Assembly (NCBI GenBank): GCA_028290545.1 | Contig: JAQGJP010000099.1 | Span: forward strand, 1 to 64,000 | Length of the DNA: 64,000 nucleotides | Origin: Rhizobium sp. | GTDB lineage: Bacteria; Pseudomonadota; Alphaproteobacteria; Rhizobiales; Rhizobiaceae | Direction: 5' to 3' | In this document: piece after piece, positions 1 to 7,731 of the stretch | Layout: each line of letters opens with the position of its first letter | How positions within the stretch are numbered: the first letter of the stretch is position 1 | Translations under genes and position numbers: made by a program | Notes under the pieces: generated by a model | Database searches by the model: none | What the model saw: only the letters and a program-made list of their open reading frames with translations | What the model was told of the DNA's origin: nothing

Positions 1-126
1 GAAGTCGCCGGCGACGGTCACGCCGAATTGCTCGACGACGGCTCTATCGAGATCACATTTGCCTTTCACAATGGCGATGAAGCCGTCCTCAAGGCGAAAC
101 GACAGACTTCTTCAACAGCCTGCTAG
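1..126 (+). CDS. C-terminal end of an unidentified protein
   Basis: The first frame is open from the window edge to a TAG at 124-126, giving about 41 residues that end in RQTSSTAC. The start lies outside the window. The piece is acidic and hydrophilic with no membrane segment, and contains the phrase FHNGDEAVLKAKR. I do not recognise the family with confidence and no function is proposed. The next frame also stays open for some distance (DFFNSLL), so the exact terminus could differ if there is a frameshift. Confidence 0.5.
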   Translation, partial: EVAGDGHAELLDDGSIEITFAFHNGDEAVLKAKRQTSSTAC

Positions 127-240
127 ATGAGTACTTGATAAAAACATACTTGCTGCAAAACCTTGCGTCAAAAATGCACAATCGCGCATCCGGCTACAAG
201 AGATTAAATACACATTTCCGGACTATGCGGGACAATGAAA

Positions 241-316
241 TGGTGGGCCCGGAGGGACTCGAACCCCCAACCAAGCGGTTATGAGCCGCCGGCTCTAACC
301 ATTGAGCTACAGGCCC
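241..316 (-). tRNA. tRNA with anticodon CAT, probably tRNA-Ile2
   Basis: The reverse complement folds as a 76-nt tRNA including an encoded CCA. The acceptor stem is GGGCCTG against CGGGCCC with one G-T pair, the D-loop is CTCAATGGTTAGAG, the anticodon loop is CTCATAA, and the T-loop is GGTTCGAGTCC. CAT can belong to initiator Met, elongator Met or the lysidine-modified Ile2. The G1-C72 pair and a body resembling known Ile2 tRNAs favour Ile(CAT). Initiator is unlikely because position 1 is paired. The assignment rests on resemblance and not on tRNAscan or TilS-determinant scoring. Confidence 0.9.
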
Positions 317-420
317 GCTCCGCCGCAATCGCGGCAATGCAATGGTTATGCGTGTTGCGCGAAGGCTCTAGCGGAAAATAGTTCGCCCGGCAAGCGCCCG
401 CCGCAAAAGCTGCACAATCA

Positions 421-531
421 CTTGCAACAGAGAAGGGCACTTGCAACAGAGAAGGGCACTTGCAACAGAGAGGGGCACTTGCAACAAAGAGCCGCGCTTG
501 CAACAGATGTCGCGCTTGCGACGCGGAGCCG
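421..531. repeat. 19-bp tandem repeat, about 5.5 copies
   Basis: The unit CTTGCAACAGAGAAGGGCA starts at 421 and 440, recurs at 459 (one change) and 478 (more changes), then decays through an 18-bp copy at 497 and a fragment from 515. The period is not a multiple of three, so no in-frame peptide repeat results, although one frame happens to stay open. It lies between the tRNA, which is read leftward, and the ribosome-binding site of the SIMPL gene. Its role, if any, is unknown. Confidence 0.9.
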
Positions 532-571
532 CAACCTACCGCTAACAGCCGAATCGAACCCTGGAGGCACT

Positions 572-1303
572 ATGACTTTTCGCCCATCCCGCCTGATGCT
601 CGTCGTTCTGGCCGCAAGCCTGGCCGCACCGCTCACCTCCTTCGCCGCCGGCGCGGAGACACGGGAAGCGGCGATTATCGTATCCGGCGACGCCGATGCC
701 AGCGTTCCGCCTGATCTCGCCATCGTCACGCTCGGCGTCACCAGGATGGAGAAGACCGCGCGCGAGGCGCTCGACGGCAATAACAAGGCAATGAGCGGGG
801 TGCTGAAGGCAATGAAGGACCAGGGCATCGCCGATCGGGACCTGCAAACCAGCGGCTTCGGTATCCAGCCGCAATATCTCTACCCCGATAATGCCGATGG
901 CACGCAGAAGCCGCCGGTGCTCACGGGCTACGAGGTCAGCAACCTGCTGACGATCCGCGTGCGCGATCTTGGCAAGCTGGGTGCGATACTTGACCAGGCG
1001 GTGACGCTCGGCATCAATCAGGGTGGCGATATCCGCTTTACCAATGACAATCCGGAAAAGACGATCGAGACGGCACGGACATCGGCGATGAAGAACGCCA
1101 TTGCCAAGGCCAGGACGCTTGCCGCCGCCGCCGGCGTCAAGCTCGGGCGCATCATCGAGATTACCGAGAATACCAGTCGCCCTGAACCACGACCGCTGAT
1201 GCGGATGTCAATGGCCAAGGAGGCCTCGGATGCAGTGCCGGTGGCCGCGGGTGAAAACAGCTATTCCGTAAACGTCAACGTCACTTTTGCGATCGAGCAA
1301 TAA
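572..1303 (+). CDS. SIMPL-domain (DUF541) periplasmic protein
   Basis: A 243-residue protein with a Sec signal peptide: the basic start MTFRPSR is followed by a hydrophobic stretch to about residue 22 and a likely cleavage after SFA-A. The rest matches the SIMPL/DUF541 layout, with an N-terminal strand AIIVSGDADASVPPDLAIVTLGV and the helical stretch ARTSAMKNAIAKARTLAAAAGVKLG. The family is periplasmic or outer-membrane associated in Gram-negative bacteria and its biochemical role is unsettled. The ATG at 572 is chosen because CTGGAGG lies 5-11 nt upstream and the signal peptide starts there. The open frame extends upstream through the tandem repeat but that part looks non-coding. Confidence 0.85.
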   Translation: MTFRPSRLMLVVLAASLAAPLTSFAAGAETREAAIIVSGDADASVPPDLAIVTLGVTRMEKTAREALDGNNKAMSGVLKAMKDQGIADRDLQTSGFGIQPQYLYPDNADGTQKPPVLTGYEVSNLLTIRVRDLGKLGAILDQAVTLGINQGGDIRFTNDNPEKTIETARTSAMKNAIAKARTLAAAAGVKLGRIIEITENTSRPEPRPLMRMSMAKEASDAVPVAAGENSYSVNVNVTFAIEQ

Positions 1304-1379
1304 GGCACAAGGCCGGCCAGCGGCGAAGCGCTCGGCCAGCAGGAAAATGCCTGTGAAAGAAATATCCCAAATTGATGAA

Positions 1380-1407
1380 CCCTCCATGGCTGGTTGGCCA
1401 TGGAGGG
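1380..1407. terminator. Perfect 11-bp hairpin between convergent genes
   Basis: CCCTCCATGGC and GCCATGGAGGG form a perfect 11-bp stem with a 6-nt loop. It sits between two genes that converge, the SIMPL gene and the small secreted protein. Neither side has a clear T-run, so it may end transcription bidirectionally with help, or only protect RNA ends. Confidence 0.5.
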
Positions 1408-1475
1408 CAGGTCGATCCGTCAAGACAGGGGTGGGGGGAGACGTAACGGATCGACGATCTGTCGACTGCGATCGA

Positions 1476-1862
1476 TCAGACGCGCGGGCAGCCGCGAACA
1501 TTGGCGAAGCTCATCTTTGCCCAGGCGCCACGGACCTTGCCCGAGACAACCACGCGGTTCGGGCCGACCTTGCTGATCGCCACTTTGTTGAGGCCATTGC
1601 GCATCGCCTTGTCGAGCGCCAGGCCCGGTGCGCAGCGGCCATACGCCGGCTTGACGATGACGACGGGCGAAGGAGGGACGACGACGACACGCGGACGGAC
1701 ATAGGCAGGCTTGACGACAATGACCGGCTTGCGGACGATGACGCGCGGCGTGTTGACGCGGACATCGACATCGATGCCGCCGGCACTGGCCTGCGAGGCG
1801 GCGCCGAGCGCACCGAACGAAACGAGGGCTGCGACTGCGGCTTTGGTGATGAAGTTGTTCAT
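1476..1862 (-). CDS. Small secreted protein with VxVKPAYVRP repeats
   Basis: A 128-residue protein starting with a clear Sec signal peptide (MNNFITKAAVAALVSFGALG, predicted cleavage near ASA-G). The mature N-terminus is a low-complexity Val/Pro/Lys stretch with repeats such as VVKPAYVRP and IVKPAYGR. The C-terminal half contains two Cys (RCAPG, RGCPRV) that could form a disulfide. AGGAGAG precedes the ATG. Related small secreted proteins occur in rhizobia, but I know of no established function. It is transcribed alone and converges with the SIMPL gene. Confidence 0.75.
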   Translation of the reverse strand: MNNFITKAAVAALVSFGALGAASQASAGGIDVDVRVNTPRVIVRKPVIVVKPAYVRPRVVVVPPSPVVIVKPAYGRCAPGLALDKAMRNGLNKVAISKVGPNRVVVSGKVRGAWAKMSFANVRGCPRV

Positions 1863-2071
1863 TCATGCTCTCCTGAATTCAATCTTTGGCTTGCCGGGCG
1901 CTGGTTTTTCTGGCCCCGTCCCGAAGCGTTGAGATGACATTAGGAGAGTGAGCCTGAACGGATTTGGAACCGGGCGTTCAGAATGCATTCATGATGGTAA
2001 ACTTCATCTATATGATTGAAGTTAAATCGAAAAACTCCCAATGAGTAAAGGCGCACCTGTTCTTGAACCGG

Positions 2072-2752
2072 CTAATCGGCGGCATCGTTGTCTGCCGGCA
2101 GGTTGTGGGTTCCCCATTCCGCTTTCGGAATAGGCTTGCCAACCAGGAAGGCGAAGGAGACGACCCTGTCAATGCCAGGCGAAACATCGCATTTGAACCT
2201 GATGTTGTACCAAGTCCTGCGGCTGCGGAAAGCCGCACCTTCCGCTTCCATTCCAGCCGCCGCAATTCTGGTATCCCTCATCGCATAGGCAACGACAAAA
2301 TCCGGCTGGTAATCCGTCTTCCAACGCTGCACCTGCTCCATGGCCTCAATGTTGCAAAGCTGGATGATGCGTTCATCAGTCGCAAGCCCGCGCAAAGCCT
2401 CGCTCGCGCGCATATTGTTCGGCTCGTCAAGCACCTTGGCGGAATAGAGTTCAGTGGCCGTGACCGGATCATCCGGTGCTGGTCGCGTCTCCCGCGGCGC
2501 GGTCATTCGGGCGGCTTCGATGATCTTTTCTGCCGTCAGTTGCGACTTTATCTTTGACCGGGAAAAGACAGGAGGGGCCTTCTCCTCCATGTTGATCTGT
2601 GGTTCGGGTTTCGGCCGTTCGACGATTTCGACGATTTCGACGTTGATGCCGGGGTCCGGCTGCGGTTTCGGCGATGCAGGCGGCTTCACAAGGATGAATG
2701 CCAGGAGGATTAAGGCATGCAGCATCAGGGAGGCTAACAGGCGCAAGCGCAT
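2072..2752 (-). CDS. DUF930-domain membrane-anchored protein
   Basis: A 226-residue protein with one N-terminal membrane segment (about 5-22, LLASLMLHALILLAFILV). A Pro/Glu-rich linker resembling the periplasm-spanning arm of TonB-like proteins follows (PPASPKPQPDPG, RPKPEPQ). The C-terminal domain contains LCNIEAMEQVQRW and a late segment with RFKCDVSPG, which match DUF930 proteins of rhizobia. The function is unknown. Membrane topology with a periplasmic C-terminal domain is inferred. No strong ribosome-binding site is seen before the ATG at 2752. Confidence 0.75.
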   Translation of the reverse strand: MRLRLLASLMLHALILLAFILVKPPASPKPQPDPGINVEIVEIVERPKPEPQINMEEKAPPVFSRSKIKSQLTAEKIIEAARMTAPRETRPAPDDPVTATELYSAKVLDEPNNMRASEALRGLATDERIIQLCNIEAMEQVQRWKTDYQPDFVVAYAMRDTRIAAAGMEAEGAAFRSRRTWYNIRFKCDVSPGIDRVVSFAFLVGKPIPKAEWGTHNLPADNDAAD

Positions 2753-2911
2753 TCGTGCTATGCCATCCCACGCGGTGCATGGTCGTGACGATGCTGTCCC
2801 GAAACAGCCTTTGGCAGCGGCGAATGACGGGACGACGTCATTTCATCCCGTGCATATTGGCGCCAACACTGGAAGCGCCAAATTTCGCGATTTGCAGGAT
2901 GCATGCGGGGA

Positions 2912-3205
2912 TCAACTCACGGTCGCAATCAATTCGCGAAAGGCAGACTCTGAAAAAGCTTTCAGGGTGCGGGTTCTGACATTGCCTTTCATGCCCATGG
3001 TCAACCCGAACCGGGCAAAAACGGCATCGTCTGGCGCCTCGCAAACCGCAACCATGTCGTATTCTCCCATGGTCATGTAGAATTCCTTGAAGACGCCGCC
3101 CATGGCTTCGAGTTCCTTCTTGGCGGCATCCAGACGTTTGGGCGATTCACGCAGGTTTCTGGCGCCCTGTTCGGTCCAGTTTATCAACATGATATACGTG
3201 GTCAT
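2912..3205 (-). CDS. GYD-domain protein
   Basis: A 97-residue cytosolic protein beginning MTTYIMLINWTEQG, followed by a helix (AAKKELEAMGGVFKEFYMTMGEYDMV), a dimeric alpha/beta-barrel-like layout typical of the GYD family (COG4274). The name motif appears here as GEYD. The function of the family is not established. The ATG at 3205 is preceded by TGGAGG at a good spacing. An open frame upstream to 3316 would overlap the rpoD terminator and is rejected. Confidence 0.82.
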   Translation of the reverse strand: MTTYIMLINWTEQGARNLRESPKRLDAAKKELEAMGGVFKEFYMTMGEYDMVAVCEAPDDAVFARFGLTMGMKGNVRTRTLKAFSESAFRELIATVS

Positions 3206-3317
3206 TGCACACCTCCATGCAACGCCGTTCAATGGCGCTGCTGTGTCTGCCCGAGCTAAGTTGAGTTTACGCCTTTGATCGGAATTCAACAAGCGCGGAC
3301 GTAAGTGCGCATCCATG

Positions 3318-3342
3318 AAAAAAGCGGGCCTTGCGACCCGCT
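3318..3342 (-). terminator. Rho-independent terminator of rpoD
   Basis: Read on the minus strand, AGCGGG and CCCGCT form a stem around an 8-nt loop and are followed directly by six T. It lies 27 nt past the rpoD stop codon. Confidence 0.85.
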
Positions 3343-3368
3343 CTCATATTCAGATCTGCAAAGCCATA

Positions 3369-5429
3369 TCAGCTATCCAGGAACGACCGCAGCTTCCGGC
3401 TTCTGCTCGGGTGCTTGAGCTTGCGGAGCGCCTTGGCTTCGATCTGGCGGATACGTTCGCGGGTGACCGAGAACTGCTGGCCGACTTCCTCGAGCGTATG
3501 GTCGGTGTTCATGCCGATGCCGAAGCGCATGCGCAGCACGCGTTCTTCGCGCGGCGTCAGCGACGCCAGAACGCGGGTGGTCGTCTCGCGCAGGTTCGCC
3601 TGGATGGCCGCGTCGATCGGCAGAAGCGCGTTCTTGTCCTCGATGAAGTCGCCGAGGTGTGAATCTTCCTCGTCGCCCACGGGCGTTTCGAGCGAGATAG
3701 GCTCCTTGGCGATCTTCAGGACCTTGCGGACCTTTTCAAGCGGCATGGCCAGCTTCTCGGCCAGCTCTTCCGGGGTCGGTTCACGGCCGATCTCGTGCAG
3801 CATCTGGCGGGACGTGCGGACGATCTTGTTGATCGTCTCGATCATGTGCACCGGAATGCGGATCGTGCGCGCCTGGTCGGCGATCGAACGGGTGATTGCC
3901 TGCCGGATCCACCATGTGGCATAGGTCGAGAACTTGTACCCACGGCGGTATTCAAACTTGTCGACCGCCTTCATCAGGCCGATATTGCCTTCCTGGATCA
4001 GGTCGAGGAACTGCAGGCCGCGGTTGGTATATTTCTTGGCGATGGAAATGACGAGCCGCAGGTTGGCCTCGACCATTTCCTTCTTGGCGATGCGGGCCTC
4101 GCGCTCGCCCTTCTGCACCATCTGCACGATCCGGCGAAATTCCGAGATCGAAATCCCGGTTTCGGTGGCCAGGTTCTGGATTTCCTGACGGAGGTCCTTG
4201 ATCGTCTGGTTTTCGCTCCGCGAGAATTCCTTCCAGCCGCGCGCCGAAAGGTTGCCGATCGACTTCATCCAGTTCGGATCGAGCTCGGCGCCCATATATT
4301 GTCCGAGGAATTCCTCGCGCGCCACGCCGAAGGATTCGGCCAGACGCAGCAGGCGGCCTTCGTTCTGCACGAGGCGCTTGTTGATCTCATAGAGCTGCTC
4401 GACAAGGCTGTCGATGCGGTTCTGGTTGAGCGACAGCGACTTGACGGCCGTGATCAGCTCATCCTTGAGTTCCTTGTAGCGGCGCTCCTGGGCGGGCGAA
4501 AGCGTGGCGGATGCGGCAAGCCGCGCTTCCACCTGCTGGTCCTGCAGCTTGCGCAGCTTCTTGTAGGTCTCGGCGATCTGGTCGAGGGTTTCCATCACCT
4601 GCGGACGCAGTTCGGCTTCCATGGCCGCCAGCGACAGGTTGGATTCGTCCTCGTCTTCTTCCTCTTCCTCGAACACCAAGCCTTCGCCGCCGACATTGGT
4701 GATGTCGTCATCGCCGCTGCCGGCCGGCATGCGCGCCCTGCGGGCACTTTCCTTCTCTTCGGCAGCCTTGCGGTCTGCCTCGATCTTTTCGGGGCTCTGG
4801 AACTGCGGCGCCGCCTTGGCTTCCGGGCCGGAATAAGTGGTCTCGAGGTCGATGATCTCGCGGAGAAGCGTCGTCCCCTCGTTCAATTCATCACGCCAGA
4901 TGATCAGCGCCTGAAAGGTGAGGGGGCTCTCACAGAGGCCCTGGATCATGGTCTCGCGGCCGGCCTCGATGCGCTTGGCGATGGCGATTTCGCCCTCACG
5001 CGACAGCAGTTCGACCGAGCCCATCTCGCGCAGATACATGCGCACCGGATCATCGGTACGATCCGTCGGCTCTTTTTTCTTGGCTGTCGCCAGCGCCGTG
5101 CCGGTGGTGGGGGCGATCTCGCCGCCCTCGCTCTCACCGTCGCTGTCCGCTTCGGTGTCGTCTTCCTGGGCCTGCTCCTCGATGTCCTCGTCTTCAACGA
5201 CATTGATGCCCATGTCGGAGAGCATCGCCATCGTGTCTTCGATCTGCTCCGACGTCACCTCCTCGGAAGGCAGCACCGCATTCAGCTCGTCCATGGTGAC
5301 ATAACCGCGTTTCTTGGCGGTCTTGATCATCTTCTTGACTGCGTCGTCGGAAAGATCGAGAAGCGGGCCGTCCGGTGCGCTTTCGCGTTCGGTTTCCGCT
5401 TCTTCGTTTTCTTTAGCCTTTGTTGCCAT
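3369..5429 (-). CDS. rpoD: Primary sigma factor RpoD (sigma-70)
   Basis: A 686-residue housekeeping sigma factor that directs RNA polymerase to most promoters. Visible parts in order: an N-terminal region 1.1 with an acidic tract; the [11 protein letters not shown] motif of region 1.2; a long non-conserved insert with an acidic run; regions 2.1-2.4 ([17 protein letters not shown], then [17 protein letters not shown]); region 3; and region 4.2 with the helix-turn-helix [20 protein letters not shown]. The length is normal for alphaproteobacterial RpoD. It is monocistronic with its own terminator. Its common rhizobial neighbour dnaG is not found upstream here. Confidence 0.98.
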   Translation of the reverse strand: MATKAKENEEAETERESAPDGPLLDLSDDAVKKMIKTAKKRGYVTMDELNAVLPSEEVTSEQIEDTMAMLSDMGINVVEDEDIEEQAQEDDTEADSDGESEGGEIAPTTGTALATAKKKEPTDRTDDPVRMYLREMGSVELLSREGEIAIAKRIEAGRETMIQGLCESPLTFQALIIWRDELNEGTTLLREIIDLETTYSGPEAKAAPQFQSPEKIEADRKAAEEKESARRARMPAGSGDDDITNVGGEGLVFEEEEEDEDESNLSLAAMEAELRPQVMETLDQIAETYKKLRKLQDQQVEARLAASATLSPAQERRYKELKDELITAVKSLSLNQNRIDSLVEQLYEINKRLVQNEGRLLRLAESFGVAREEFLGQYMGAELDPNWMKSIGNLSARGWKEFSRSENQTIKDLRQEIQNLATETGISISEFRRIVQMVQKGEREARIAKKEMVEANLRLVISIAKKYTNRGLQFLDLIQEGNIGLMKAVDKFEYRRGYKFSTYATWWIRQAITRSIADQARTIRIPVHMIETINKIVRTSRQMLHEIGREPTPEELAEKLAMPLEKVRKVLKIAKEPISLETPVGDEEDSHLGDFIEDKNALLPIDAAIQANLRETTTRVLASLTPREERVLRMRFGIGMNTDHTLEEVGQQFSVTRERIRQIEAKALRKLKHPSRSRKLRSFLDS

Positions 5430-5990
5430 CGTCTATGACTTTCTCTGACGCCGATTTCATACAAACTTCGTGGTGCCGGTTCGGTTCGCGCCCAGAGGCG
5501 ATGCGGGCAGCGAATCAGCAACAACGAGCTAACAGGAAGACGGTTAAGGGACCGATTAAATCGCAGGGCGTTTCTTCAATCGAAACCGGCACTTGCCGCA
5601 GCCCGCGATAACATCGCTCCTATCCCAGTCTTTCTGCAGATTTATATTCACGATTTTTGCCTGAGATGGTGATTCCCGCTATTTTGTGTCCCGTCAAGCA
5701 TTTCAGCCAAAAAAAGCATAAAAAGCCTGAATCCTTGGAATCGCTGGCCGTCTACAGATATCACGACTATTTAGGGCAGATTCTTCATTTGACAAGGGCA
5801 GACATGCCCAAACTTGCCTCGGGCTTGCGCTGCCATATTGGTTAACGGGTTGTTTTCCAAGGAGAAGTTGACCCGAAGACCGCCGTTGGCTCTAATGCAT
5901 TTTCCATCATCCGAAGGCCGAATTGCGATTCGTCCGGTGATTGCAGGCCATAAGGTCGCTTAATTAGCCGACTCACAACTGGATTTTGCC
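5430..5990. other. Intergenic region between rpoD and the small RTX gene
   Basis: 561 bp holding the divergent control regions of rpoD and the RTX gene. It is more AT-rich than its surroundings. No credible gene was found; a 62-codon open frame at 5657-5845 lacks a ribosome-binding site and protein-like composition. One plausible sigma-70 promoter points toward the RTX gene. I could not pick a convincing rpoD promoter. Confidence 0.6.
5868..5896 (+). promoter_or_regulatory. Candidate sigma-70 promoter for the RTX gene
   Basis: TTGACC at 5868-5873, a 17-bp spacer, and TCTAAT at 5891-5896. Each hexamer has one mismatch to the E. coli consensus. The site lies about 95 bp before the ATG at 5991. 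It was found by eye and is not confirmed. Confidence 0.4.
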
Positions 5991-6776
5991 ATGAAGACGA
6001 GACGAGGCACCGAAAACGACGACACGATCGTGGGCGGCGGGGGACCGGAGAGAATTCTTGGCCTCGGCGGCAACGATACGATTACGGGCGGCGGTGGCGA
6101 CGACAAGATCTGGTGCGGCGACAACGGTGTTGTCGGACTCGGGATGTGGGACCACGCCGATGGCGGTGCTGGAAACGACCTTCTCTATGGCGAAGATGGC
6201 AGCGATTACCTTGCCGGTGGAACAGGTGTCGACAGGATTTTCGGCGGCAATGACAATGATTTCCTGTTTGGCGGCAACGGCAATGACAGCATCTACGGCG
6301 ATGCCGGCGACGACATCATTGGTGGCGACAAAGGCAAGGATTCCTTGTTCGGGGGCGTTGGCAACGACCGGCTGATGGCGATTTTTGGCAACGATGTCAT
6401 GGTTGGTGGCAAGGGCGACGACATATATCTATTGGGTCGGGATAGAGCGCATACGACCGACAAAAGCGGCAACGATGAATATCATATCGAGAACGGTGAT
6501 GCCTTTGGCTTCATATCCGACAAGACAGGCAAGGATACGCTCGTCTTCGACGATTTCGTCACCGACGACTTGGTTTTCACGCGCCATCTCAACGATCTCA
6601 TCGTGTCGATTGACGGGTTTAGGGGAGAAACGATGTTGTCCAACTTCTTTCTCAACAAGAATAACCGGATTGAAACATTGATCGACAATTCAGATCACGA
6701 GGGCGGCTTCGATCTTTCGGTGCTGAAGATGCTGAAATACGACCAGGACACAGTCAATGGCGAGGATCTCTGGTGA
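5991..6776 (+). CDS. RTX (hemolysin-type calcium-binding repeat) protein
   Basis: A 261-residue protein whose first 150 residues are GGxGxDxx-type nonapeptide repeats (GLGGNDTITGGGGDDKIW, GGAGNDLLYGEDGSD, FGGNGNDSIYGDAGDD). These bind calcium in a parallel beta-roll. The last 110 residues carry the KSGNDEY...DKTGKDTLVFDDF...DLIVSIDGF pattern often seen after RTX blocks. There is no Sec signal peptide, consistent with type I secretion through a C-terminal signal, but no ABC/MFP secretion genes are in the window. No catalytic domain is visible. The gene is monocistronic and converges tightly with the GFA gene. Confidence 0.85.
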   Translation: MKTRRGTENDDTIVGGGGPERILGLGGNDTITGGGGDDKIWCGDNGVVGLGMWDHADGGAGNDLLYGEDGSDYLAGGTGVDRIFGGNDNDFLFGGNGNDSIYGDAGDDIIGGDKGKDSLFGGVGNDRLMAIFGNDVMVGGKGDDIYLLGRDRAHTTDKSGNDEYHIENGDAFGFISDKTGKDTLVFDDFVTDDLVFTRHLNDLIVSIDGFRGETMLSNFFLNKNNRIETLIDNSDHEGGFDLSVLKMLKYDQDTVNGEDLW

Positions 6777-6779
6777 TCG

Positions 6780-7130
6780 CTACTGGTAGCCTTTACCATC
6801 GAATTTGATGATCTCGATGCTGTCGAGATCGAAATCAGGCAGGCAACGCAGGTTGATGGCCGCTCCCTTCTCACCGTTCTTGTCCTCGGCTTCAGCAAAT
6901 GGGGCCGTGCCGCATGTCGAACAGAAGTGATGCTGGATGACATGCTTGTTGAATTTATAGGTCGACAGGTTTTCGACCGACGTTTTCAGTCTGAGACTTC
7001 CACGCGGCACGAAAGCCAGCAGACCGCCGCGGCGGCGGCAGAGCGAACAGTTGCAATCGATGGCCTGCGTGAATTCGCCTTCGACTTCGAAGGTGATCTT
7101 TCCGCAATGGCAGCCGCCAAAATAAAACAT
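6780..7130 (-). CDS. GFA-family zinc-binding protein
   Basis: A 116-residue protein of the GFA/CENP-V family, named after a glutathione-dependent formaldehyde-activating enzyme. The zinc-binding cysteines are all visible: CHCG near the start, CNCSLCRR in the middle and FCSTCG later. Most members of the family have no verified substrate, so formaldehyde detoxification is not assumed. The ATG at 7130 is preferred because AGGA lies 9 nt upstream; a TTG at 7139 is an alternative. It diverges from the MarR gene. Confidence 0.85.
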   Translation of the reverse strand: MFYFGGCHCGKITFEVEGEFTQAIDCNCSLCRRRGGLLAFVPRGSLRLKTSVENLSTYKFNKHVIQHHFCSTCGTAPFAEAEDKNGEKGAAINLRCLPDFDLDSIEIIKFDGKGYQ

Positions 7131-7254
7131 GTCGCACAATCCTGTTTGTTCACTATATGTTCTATACTTCTAACATCGTCGAGATGAAAGTCAATGCTGA
7201 TGATGAACTTGAAGTCGCCTGGCCTGTGAAGGTTCCGCTTGACGTCAATGGATA

Positions 7255-7272
7255 TGCGGGTATATACCCGCA
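7255..7272. promoter_or_regulatory. MarR operator, copy 1 (perfect palindrome)
   Basis: TGCGGGTATATACCCGCA is a perfect 18-bp palindrome ending 3 bp before the MarR start codon at 7276. A near-identical copy lies before the adjacent MFS gene. MarR proteins are dimers that usually bind palindromes of this size, so autoregulation is the likely role. The position would occlude both transcription and the 5' end of the message. Confidence 0.75.
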
Positions 7273-7275
7273 CCC

Positions 7276-7677
7276 ATGTCAAGCTCATCCTGCTACTGCA
7301 TCCTGTTGCGTAAGGCTTCGCGCCGGCTGTCGGCGCTTTATGACGCGGCCCTGCAGCCGTTCGGCATCAATATCGGCCAGTTCAGCCTGATGCGGAACAT
7401 AAATCGCAATCAGCCGGTATCGCTGACCGATCTTGGCACGATGATGGAACTGGATCGTTCGACGGTCGGACGGAATACCAAGGTGCTGGAACGGATGGGG
7501 TTGGTGGAGGCTGTTGCCGGCGAGGATCAGCGGGAAGCCCTGCTGCAGCTTTCGGACAAGGGCAGGGCGTTGCTCGATGCTTCTGTGCCGGTGTGGGAAG
7601 ACGTGCAGGTCAGGATCGATGAGCGACTGGGTGAATCCAGGACTGAAGAATTGAAGCAACTGCTCGAAGTGCTGTGA
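7276..7677 (+). CDS. MarR-family transcriptional regulator
   Basis: A 133-residue winged-helix regulator. The N-terminal dimerisation helix is ILLRKASRRLSALYDAAL, the DNA-binding helices are VSLTDLGTMMELDRSTVGRN with TKVLERMGLVEAV, and the wing is GEDQREALLQLSDKGRALL. Two Cys near the start (SSCYC) could be redox-sensing, as in some MarR/OhrR proteins, but this is speculation. No Shine-Dalgarno is seen and the operator abuts the ATG, so the message may be leaderless. It probably controls itself and the MFS transporter 54 bp downstream, since both carry the same palindrome. Confidence 0.85.
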   Translation: MSSSSCYCILLRKASRRLSALYDAALQPFGINIGQFSLMRNINRNQPVSLTDLGTMMELDRSTVGRNTKVLERMGLVEAVAGEDQREALLQLSDKGRALLDASVPVWEDVQVRIDERLGESRTEELKQLLEVL

Positions 7678-7692
7678 TTTTTTACATCAAAA

Positions 7693-7710
7693 TGCGGGTA
7701 TATGCCCGCA
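7693..7710. promoter_or_regulatory. MarR operator, copy 2
   Basis: TGCGGGTATATGCCCGCA differs from copy 1 by one base. It lies between the MarR stop codon and the MFS start codon at 7732. Finding two almost identical 18-bp palindromes, one before each gene, supports a single regulator acting on both. Confidence 0.75.
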
Positions 7711-7731
7711 AATTGCAGGGAAACATGACAT

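Noticed and set aside
421-531. CRISPR-like array
   Set aside because: Units are directly adjacent with no spacers and no cas genes are near.
302-571. Upstream extension of the SIMPL gene across the tandem repeat
   Set aside because: The signal peptide and the ribosome-binding site fix the start at 572, and the 19-bp period breaks any peptide repeat.
1940-1990. EcfG (general stress sigma) promoter with GGAAC and CGTT
   Set aside because: The two elements are only 3 bp apart instead of about 16-17 bp; no other convincing pair was found by eye.
3795-5438. 547-codon plus-strand frame opposite rpoD
   Set aside because: It is a shadow of the strongly conserved rpoD gene on the other strand, with no ribosome-binding site and low-complexity composition.
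5690-5700. rpoD promoter with CTTGAC on the minus strand
   Set aside because: No acceptable -10 hexamer follows at 16-18 bp.
5657-5845. 62-codon frame upstream of rpoD
   Set aside because: It has no Shine-Dalgarno sequence and no recognisable protein features; more likely control DNA.
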